From positions 1 to 27,665 of IMG/VR virus record IMGVR_UViG_3300042922_000989: a stretch of 27,665 nt of DNA; one strand, written 5' to 3'. The DNA comes from a virus. The translations under genes were made by a program, and so were the position numbers. Numbering within the stretch: the first letter of the stretch is position 1; every line of letters begins with the position of its first letter. The notes beneath the pieces were generated by a model. It was not told where the DNA came from. It did no database searches and saw only the letters and a list, made by a program, of their open reading frames with translations. Shown one piece after another: positions 23,133-27,665 of this stretch.

Positions 23133-23531
23133 TTATTCAATATATCCCAATGCCCTGGCAAAACACTCTAGAGCTCTATCTCTTAGCAAATAATAATTAT
23201 ATTTATTTAAATTTAACTGTCTCAAAACATCTTTCCTGCTGTAATCTCTAAAATATTTAAGTTCTATAATCTCTTTCATTCTACCATGGAGCCTATCATA
23301 TACTTTTTCAATTATAAATACTTTTTTCTCTATGTCATTTTCTAATTCTGCCATGCTTTCAACTATACTTCCAAAACTATAGGCGCATCCACCTATAGGA
23401 ATTTTTCTTGAAGGTACCCCTAGTCCATCTGCTTCAAGTTTAATAATCCAATCTGGATATCTTTTTAAATCGCTTTCAACTTTTTTAATAATCTCTTCTG
23501 TTAAAATCCTATCCTCTGATTTCTGTTCCAT
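23133..23531 (-). CDS. RinA/ArpU-like late transcription regulator
   Basis: A 132-aa protein with the size and layout of the RinA/ArpU family: a helical N-terminal part with LTEEIIKKVESDLKRYPDWI, a middle helix, and a C-terminal sigma-region-4-like HTH (MKEIIELKYFRDYSRKDVLRQ then YYLLRDRALECFARAL). Such proteins activate phage late promoters. It sits between the early block and the accessory cassette, as late regulators often do. A terminator ends 20 bp before its start, so expression probably depends on readthrough. Good GAGGAGG site. Confidence 0.75.
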   Translation of the reverse strand: MEQKSEDRILTEEIIKKVESDLKRYPDWIIKLEADGLGVPSRKIPIGGCAYSFGSIVESMAELENDIEKKVFIIEKVYDRLHGRMKEIIELKYFRDYSRKDVLRQLNLNKYNYYLLRDRALECFARALGYIE

Positions 23532-23551
23532 TGTCTCTCCTCCTCATTAAT

Positions 23552-23588
23552 AAAATACAAAAGCACTGAATCACATTAGATCCAGTGC
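23552..23588 (-). terminator. Intrinsic terminator just before the late regulator gene
   Basis: On the minus strand GCACTGGATC pairs with GATTCAGTGC (10 bp with one G-U, 6-nt loop), followed by TTTTGTATTTT. It lies between the 54-aa gene and the ribosome site of the RinA-like gene. Confidence 0.78.
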
Positions 23589-23609
23589 CTCCGTTTTTCG
23601 GTCAGCCAT

Positions 23610-23774
23610 TTAAATTTTCTCTTTTTCTGTATAACTTGGTTTTATTACTAATTCCCCATTAGTGTGTTTAATATTAATTTCAAAATAATTTATTTTACCT
23701 ACTTTGTCTAAGGTATCAATAGTAGTATCTATGGTTTCATATATTTTCTGTTTCAACTTTTCCTTTTCTTTCAT
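23610..23774 (-). CDS. Small hypothetical protein (54 aa)
   Basis: Starts with ATG at 23774 behind AGGAG, overlapping the end of the HTH gene by 38 bp. The protein begins MKEKEKLKQKIYETIDTTID with a charged helix and continues with a beta-like part (YFEINIKHTNGELVIKP). No family recognised. It is the last gene before the terminator at 23588. Confidence 0.7.
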   Translation of the reverse strand: MKEKEKLKQKIYETIDTTIDTLDKVGKINYFEINIKHTNGELVIKPSYTEKEKI

Positions 23775-24036
23775 CTAGTTCGCTCCTTTTAAGATATCTT
23801 TTTACCCTCTGACATGCAGTACTATCAAGTATTCCATATATTTCTCCGATTTCTTTCCATGTCATACCCTCATTTTTAAATTTAATCATATCTTTAGTGT
23901 CCTCATCATTTAATGGACTTTTTTTATCAAATTTACCTCTGTCCAGCACTTTATGAAAGGCAATTTCTTGACAAACTCCTTGAAATACCGAAATATATAA
24001 AGCTTCAACACAATTATTAAATCCATAATTAATCAT
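23737..24036 (-). CDS. Small helix-turn-helix protein
   Basis: A 99-aa protein with a C-terminal HTH: EDTKDMIKFKNEGMTWKEIG, then IYGILDSTACQRVKRYLKR, in which the second helix would be the recognition helix. The first ~40 residues are less polar and may mediate oligomer formation. It directly follows the parS-like palindrome and parB; it may regulate the par operon or later genes. Strong AGAGGAGA site. Confidence 0.7.
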   Translation of the reverse strand: MINYGFNNCVEALYISVFQGVCQEIAFHKVLDRGKFDKKSPLNDEDTKDMIKFKNEGMTWKEIGEIYGILDSTACQRVKRYLKRSELDERKGKVETENI

Positions 24037-24053
24037 TATGTTCTCCTCTTACC

Positions 24054-24078
24054 AAAGGTGTTCACAGTGAACACCTTT
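24054..24078. other. parS-like palindrome beside parB
   Basis: Perfect 12-bp arms AAAGGTGTTCAC and GTGAACACCTTT around a single A. The core TGTTCACAGTGAACA resembles the bacterial Spo0J parS consensus (TGTTNCACGTGNAACA). It touches the last base of the parB stop. No T run follows on the minus strand (it continues TTTGGTAAGAGG), which argues against a plain terminator. The likely role is ParB binding for partition. Confidence 0.65.
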
Positions 24079-25115
24079 TATAAACTCTCATTAATAACTT
24101 TTATAGTACCCTTCATTATAGAATCAATTAGTTGTTTGTTTTCTTTTGAAATTGCTGTATTTTTTTCTTTATTAACAATTTTAATTAATACATTGGATGA
24201 AGCTGCTCTGAAATTTTTTAATAAAATCAATAATTCAGTATTATATTTTATTTCCTGTAAATTTGGATTCTTATTAATGGCTTGGTCAACTTTATTTGGA
24301 TTTTTTTGTTTTTCCTCAAGTTCCTTAACTTCTCTGTTAAAATCTTCTCTAAGCTTATATATTTTTTTCTTCTCTTCTTCTAGTTTTAATGTTTCTTTTT
24401 CCTTTTCCTTTTGAAAAATATTTAGCTGCTGTTTATAAGTATCCTTGATTTGCTGAATTTCTTCTCTTGTTAAATCCATATTAGTTTTTAGTATTTCAAG
24501 CATAGCTTTTTGTGCATCTGTATCCATGGCTGCTATAATATCTGCTTTAGACATACTAATTTTATTCTTATCTAAAAGCTCCTTAATTTCTGGTATCAAT
24601 TCTTTATTTATTTTTTGGTATCTACCAACTTGCACTCCTGAAAGTCCTAAGTCTTTACCAATTAAATCTCTTGTTTTGCCATCCAGCTTTTCACCAGTTT
24701 GTCTTTTGTATTTATATAGCTCTTCTAGTTTTTCTATTTGCTTCATTTTTTCAGCATGGGTTAACTCCCTGGTTTTTGCATTAGCCTGTATTAATAATAT
24801 TTCACTGTCAACATCATTTAAGTCTCTAACCTGGCATGGTACCTTTTTAAAGCCAAGCTTTTTTAAGGCATGATATCTTCTCTCTCCAGATATTATTTCG
24901 AATGTTCCATCATTCCTCGACCTAACTAACAAATTATGATAAAGACCATTTTCTTTAATATCTCCAGCTAGTTCATCTATATCTCTTATGCCATATATAT
25001 TTTTGGTACTTGGAATTAGCTTGTCTATATCAATGTTTTGGAGTTTAAAATCATCTTTTGCCTCAAGTGTATTTAGTTTATCCTGGAGATTAAGCGAGAG
25101 ATTTTGTTTCAACAT
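24078..25115 (-). CDS. parB: ParB-family partition protein
   Basis: A 345-aa ParB/Spo0J-type protein. The N-terminal ParB/sulfiredoxin-like nuclease-fold domain has IDIDKLIPSTKNI, NGLYHNLLVR and the CTP/DNA-binding GERRYHALKK (77-86). A central HTH (DLIGKDLGLSGVQVGRYQKI, about 147-168) should read parS. A long charged coiled coil spans about 215-275, and the C-terminus would dimerise. It overlaps parA by 26 bp, which couples their translation. The extended coiled coil makes it longer than typical Spo0J (about 280 aa). ParB loads on parS and is moved by ParA. Confidence 0.95.
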   Translation of the reverse strand: MLKQNLSLNLQDKLNTLEAKDDFKLQNIDIDKLIPSTKNIYGIRDIDELAGDIKENGLYHNLLVRSRNDGTFEIISGERRYHALKKLGFKKVPCQVRDLNDVDSEILLIQANAKTRELTHAEKMKQIEKLEELYKYKRQTGEKLDGKTRDLIGKDLGLSGVQVGRYQKINKELIPEIKELLDKNKISMSKADIIAAMDTDAQKAMLEILKTNMDLTREEIQQIKDTYKQQLNIFQKEKEKETLKLEEEKKKIYKLREDFNREVKELEEKQKNPNKVDQAINKNPNLQEIKYNTELLILLKNFRAASSNVLIKIVNKEKNTAISKENKQLIDSIMKGTIKVINESL

Positions 25116-25875
25116 GTTCTATAACCTCCTGTGATAAAACTTTATAATCCTTACTGCTTGCAGCATTCTTGGCAAAAGTTATAACTGGCTTTTGTTCAAA
25201 TGTTGATTGAACTAACTTAACATTTTCTCTAATAGTGGTTTTTAACAGTTTGTCCTTAAGTATTTCTTTAAGGTCCTTTTTAATTTCTCTATTTACTGCT
25301 GTCCTTTTATCCATGGTTATAAAAGCTCCTAAAAATTCTAATACTGGATTGAATTCATCTTTAATGTCATATATTTTGTCAATTAAGTATCCTAGTCCAT
25401 CAATGGCAAACTGGTCAATTTTTATTGGTACTAAAACATAATCTGAGGCTACAAGAGCATTCGTAGTAAAAATACTTAGGCTTGGAGGACAATCAATTAA
25501 AATATAGTCATAATCTTTTTCAATATTTCTTAATGCTTTGATTAATCTGGTTTCTCTGCTTCTCATAGTGTTATTTATAATTTCATTTTCACATGCAGCC
25601 AGTTTAATATTTCCCGGGATTATATCAACATTTGCTATTCCAGTATTGGCTATAGCACTATTTACATCTAAAGATTTTTCCATAAGTACATCATAAGTTG
25701 ACAGTTTTTGTCCTTTTATATCGTATCTGTTTAAATATTGGGTAGCATTACTTTGAGGATCTATGTCCACAACTAGCACTTTTTTACCCATTTCACTAAA
25801 ACATGCTGCTAAATTTACAGTAGTAACAGTTTTTCCAACTCCACCTTTTATATTTACAATACTAATAATTTTCAC
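25090..25875 (-). CDS. parA: ParA-family partition ATPase
   Basis: A 261-aa Soj-like Walker-type ATPase. Deviant Walker A is KGGVGKT at 10-16, A' is DIDPQ at 37-41, and Walker B is YDYILIDCPPSL near 120-131. There is no N-terminal HTH, as in type Ib or chromosomal Soj proteins, so autoregulation, if any, would be by ParB or another protein. It segregates the plasmid form of the genome. GTG start at 25875 after AGGTGGG. Confidence 0.96.
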   Translation of the reverse strand: MKIISIVNIKGGVGKTVTTVNLAACFSEMGKKVLVVDIDPQSNATQYLNRYDIKGQKLSTYDVLMEKSLDVNSAIANTGIANVDIIPGNIKLAACENEIINNTMRSRETRLIKALRNIEKDYDYILIDCPPSLSIFTTNALVASDYVLVPIKIDQFAIDGLGYLIDKIYDIKDEFNPVLEFLGAFITMDKRTAVNREIKKDLKEILKDKLLKTTIRENVKLVQSTFEQKPVITFAKNAASSKDYKVLSQEVIEHVETKSLA

Positions 25876-25891
25876 AAGAATCCCACCTTTA

Positions 25892-26119
25892 TTAAATTTT
25901 ATATAAATCTTTAATTTCTTCTATGGACTTGCCCTCTCTTAACCAATGTTCAATTTCACTTGCATGATAAAGAAATTGCTCAATGTTATTACATTTAATT
26001 TTTTTACATAGATTTATTATTTCTTCATTTTCTTCTACATTCGAACCAATAGATTGAATCTTTTTCTTAATTTCAAGTTCCTTTTCATGTAATTTAACTA
26101 TGTTATATAAATGCCCCAT
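25892..26119 (-). CDS. Hypothetical protein (75 aa)
   Basis: An acidic, mostly helical protein: KLHEKELEIKKKIQSIG then EENEEIINLCKKIKCNN and HWLREGKSIEEIKDLYKI. It has two cysteines and no recognised domain. It lies 16 bp upstream of parA with GGGAG before its ATG, so it belongs to the replication-partition operon; a copy-control or partition-accessory role is possible but unproven. Confidence 0.65.
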   Translation of the reverse strand: MGHLYNIVKLHEKELEIKKKIQSIGSNVEENEEIINLCKKIKCNNIEQFLYHASEIEHWLREGKSIEEIKDLYKI

Positions 26120-26182
26120 ACTTATCTCCCATCATAAATATAATTAGATTATCTAAAGATTCATTTTCTTTTACCACTAAGT

Positions 26183-27193
26183 TTACCCATCACACCGACC
26201 CAGTAGCTTTTTTTCAAGTTCATTAAAGTCATAATCTCGCTGCTTGTAATTATTAAACGTATCTACCTGAGCCTTAACATTTGGTGGATTTGGATGCGGT
26301 TTATTGTCATAGTTACCATCAAAAATTTTAATAGCATTTGATGCCTTTATAATCCAATCAAAGCTGCATCCACTCCAGTTTCCACTTCTGCCTGATAAAA
26401 ATTCACTGTTTTCAGCCCTAGTAAAAATATCTTTTATGACCTTAAAGCTTTTAAACTCATTCCAAAATGATTTTAAAGCTCTATTTCTGCTTTTGCTCAT
26501 CTTGGTTGCTCTTGGCAGTGAAATACAAATGCTATTATATAAATTTACTATTTCTGAATATGGAATTTGCTCACGCTTATCAGATGTTTCATCTGATGGA
26601 GTTGGCTTATCAATATTCTCTTCAAAGTTATCCATATTATTCGCATTATCCACAATTTCATTTTTTATAGAATTATCTATATATTCTTCTTCTATATTCT
26701 CTATTCTTATTTCTTTATTCTCTATTCTTTCTTCTTCCCCTATAGGTATGGATACCGTATCCTTAGGGTATAAAATGCCTTCAAATATGCTATCTACAAG
26801 CAGTCCTTGCCTAGTGCAAATATCATATAATTCTTTAAGTAATTCCTGGTCTTTTACCTCTAATAAATTGTTATGAATACATGATATTACTGTAGCACTA
26901 TTGATAAAGTTGTACTTCATCCAGTTAATGATTAATAACTCTTTTGTAGCTGTGCTATATGATATTTTTCCATAATCAATAAACCTTTTTAAAAGCTTGT
27001 CTACAGTTTCTCTATTATAACCAGTTTCTGCAGCAATTAATTGCTGTGGCAGCTCAAATATTCCGCACTGTGTAGTTCTTGTATTTGTTAGTAAATATAC
27101 ATAGAAGAATTTTTCTTCTGGTGTAAGGTCCATTACAAATGGATCTTGCCAATAACTTGTTTGTACCTGTCTGTATGTTCCTTTTTTACCCAA
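26183..27193 (-). CDS. Phage replication initiator (DnaD-type)
   Basis: A 336-aa protein. Residues 1 to about 105 form the winged-helix domain of phage replisome organisers (SYWQDPFVMDLTPEEKFFY, GIFELPQQLIAAETGY). An acidic low-complexity linker (about 150-205) contains IENKEIRIENIEEE. The C-terminal domain (205-310) has YSEIVNLYNSIC, SKSRNRALKSFW and SGRSGNWSGCSFDWIIK, typical of phage DnaD-like initiators in Firmicutes. It would bind the origin and load the helicase machinery. TTG start at 27193 behind AAAGGAGA. No helicase loader gene follows in the window. Confidence 0.88.
   Translation of the reverse strand: MGKKGTYRQVQTSYWQDPFVMDLTPEEKFFYVYLLTNTRTTQCGIFELPQQLIAAETGYNRETVDKLLKRFIDYGKISYSTATKELLIINWMKYNFINSATVISCIHNNLLEVKDQELLKELYDICTRQGLLVDSIFEGILYPKDTVSIPIGEEERIENKEIRIENIEEEYIDNSIKNEIVDNANNMDNFEENIDKPTPSDETSDKREQIPYSEIVNLYNSICISLPRATKMSKSRNRALKSFWNEFKSFKVIKDIFTRAENSEFLSGRSGNWSGCSFDWIIKASNAIKIFDGNYDNKPHPNPPNVKAQVDTFNNYKQRDYDFNELEKKLLGRCDG
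26682..26762. other. Candidate replication origin inside the initiator gene
   Basis: Two exact 14-bp direct repeats TATTCTCTATTCTT (26695-26708 and 26716-26729), start-to-start 21 bp (two helical turns), with a further TATTCTT at 26682. Next to them lie overlapping palindromes GGTATGGATACC and GGATACCGTATCC (26745-26762), and AT-rich DNA on the other side. Many phage initiators bind iterons inside their own gene at the linker region, as here. Confidence 0.5.
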
Positions 27194-27217
27194 AGCAAGT
27201 ATCTCCTTTCAAAAGCA

Positions 27218-27472
27218 TCAGAATTTAATATCTTTTATCCCAAGGATCACGAAATTTTCTTTAACGAAGTGTATATCGTCAAGTTTATAAGTAACTAACA
27301 CTGGCAGCCATGCCCCTGTATACATTCCTTTGTTAGGATCATATTCTTCTAATATCAACGTATCTCCAACTTCAAAATGCCTATCATTTTTTCTTACTTC
27401 AAATGGTTTATTTCCATTCTTAACTTCTTTAAAAAATTGTGGCCAGGTTTTTAGATTATGCACATTTGCCAA
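27218..27472 (-). CDS. DUF3850 (ASCH/PUA-like) protein
   Basis: An 84-aa beta-rich protein with the DUF3850 pattern: LKTWPQFFKEVKNGNKPFEV, RKNDRHFEVGDTLILEEYD, then VLVTYKLDD and the C-terminal FVILGIKDI. These are ASCH-like RNA-binding-type domains often carried by phages; the target is unknown. It starts with TTG at 27472 (GAGGGAG upstream) and is the first gene of the leftward early operon in this window. Confidence 0.85.
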   Translation of the reverse strand: MANVHNLKTWPQFFKEVKNGNKPFEVRKNDRHFEVGDTLILEEYDPNKGMYTGAWLPVLVTYKLDDIHFVKENFVILGIKDIKF

Positions 27473-27665
27473 AATATCAACTCCCTCTATAATTGAATTC
27501 TTAACACGTTTAATAATTATCTATACTTTCTTCGTAAAATCTTTGAAATGTAAATTAATTGTTTAATTTTATTTATATTAGGAAAACTATATAAATTAAG
27601 ACTCATATATATTTTCTATATAGGTACATAGAATTTTTGTAATTGAAAAACAAACAAGTGAGGTA
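27473..27665. promoter_or_regulatory. Probable divergent control region
   Basis: 193 bp of AT-rich DNA without an ORF. It lies in front of the leftward early operon, and its right end (AAGTGAGGTA) could be a ribosome site for a rightward gene beyond the window. This would fit the repressor-early operon switch of a temperate phage. I see no convincing -35/-10 pair or operator palindrome. Confidence 0.35.

Noticed and set aside
24054-24078. Palindrome after parB as a simple terminator
   Set aside because: It lacks a following T run on the minus strand and resembles parS, so partition site is the better reading.
24058-24873. Plus-strand ORFs of 115-118 codons with hydrophobic, Ser/Phe-rich products
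   Set aside because: They are antisense shadows of the Lys/Glu-rich coiled coil of ParB, which explains their composition.
26120-26182. Possible 24-codon ORF starting with GTG between the initiator and 75-aa genes
   Set aside because: No clear ribosome site, rare start, and overlap with the start of the 75-aa gene in another frame; not supported.
26436-26876. A 146-codon plus-strand ORF opposite the replication initiator
   Set aside because: It is the antisense of an Asn/Glu-rich linker; no ribosome site, and the minus gene has clear domains.

Overview
This AT-rich window (roughly 30% GC by eye) is part of a tailed-phage genome from a Firmicute, most likely Clostridium sensu stricto: AT-biased codons, strong GGAGG ribosome sites, many GTG/TTG starts, and PBSX-like tail genes in clostridial form. 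Contractile-tail genes downstream of an HK97-type head module make it a small myovirus. A Soj-like ParA and a ParB, with a parS-like palindrome beside parB, suggest the prophage persists as a plasmid (a phage-plasmid). A small tyrosine recombinase lies inside the genome between replication and late genes, where it could act in multimer resolution or integration.

Layout. Nearly everything is on the minus strand, so transcription runs from right to left. 27473-27665 is a probable divergent control region. 23610-27472 is an early block: DUF3850-like protein, DnaD-type replication initiator with an origin-like repeat cluster, a 75-aa protein, ParA, ParB, parS candidate, a small HTH protein and a 54-aa protein. 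A terminator then directly abuts a RinA/ArpU-like late regulator (23133-23531). 20784-23027 is an accessory cassette: a two-gene operon of a soluble sensor-like protein plus a four-TM protein, which resembles lambda RexA/RexB in order, size and topology, and on the plus strand a HicA/HicB toxin-antitoxin pair. 20460-20668 holds three helically phased TGTCC boxes, a promoter without a normal -35, a structured leader with a 16-codon ORF, and a strong terminator, placed before a 69-aa gene, the recombinase and the late operon.

Late operon (19265 down to 1): XtmA-like small terminase, 53-aa ORF, HNH/P-loop fusion, a GC-rich candidate cos interval, P27-type TerS, zinc-ribbon protein, TerL, small membrane protein, portal, prohead protease, major capsid protein, probable decoration protein, two connector proteins, gp10-like protein, tail terminator, sheath, tube, tail chaperone with a -1 frameshift (A AAA AAC), short tape measure, XkdP-like protein ending in wall-binding repeats, XkdQ, XkdR, XkdS, baseplate J, XkdU and a tail fibre cut by the left edge. 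Lysis genes are not seen and presumably lie further left.

Most noteworthy are the RexAB-like pair, the leader/terminator arrangement before the late operon, the parS candidate, the textbook slippery site, and the fusion of an XkdP-type tail protein to choline-binding-type repeats. All function calls come from reading the sequence; no database search was run.
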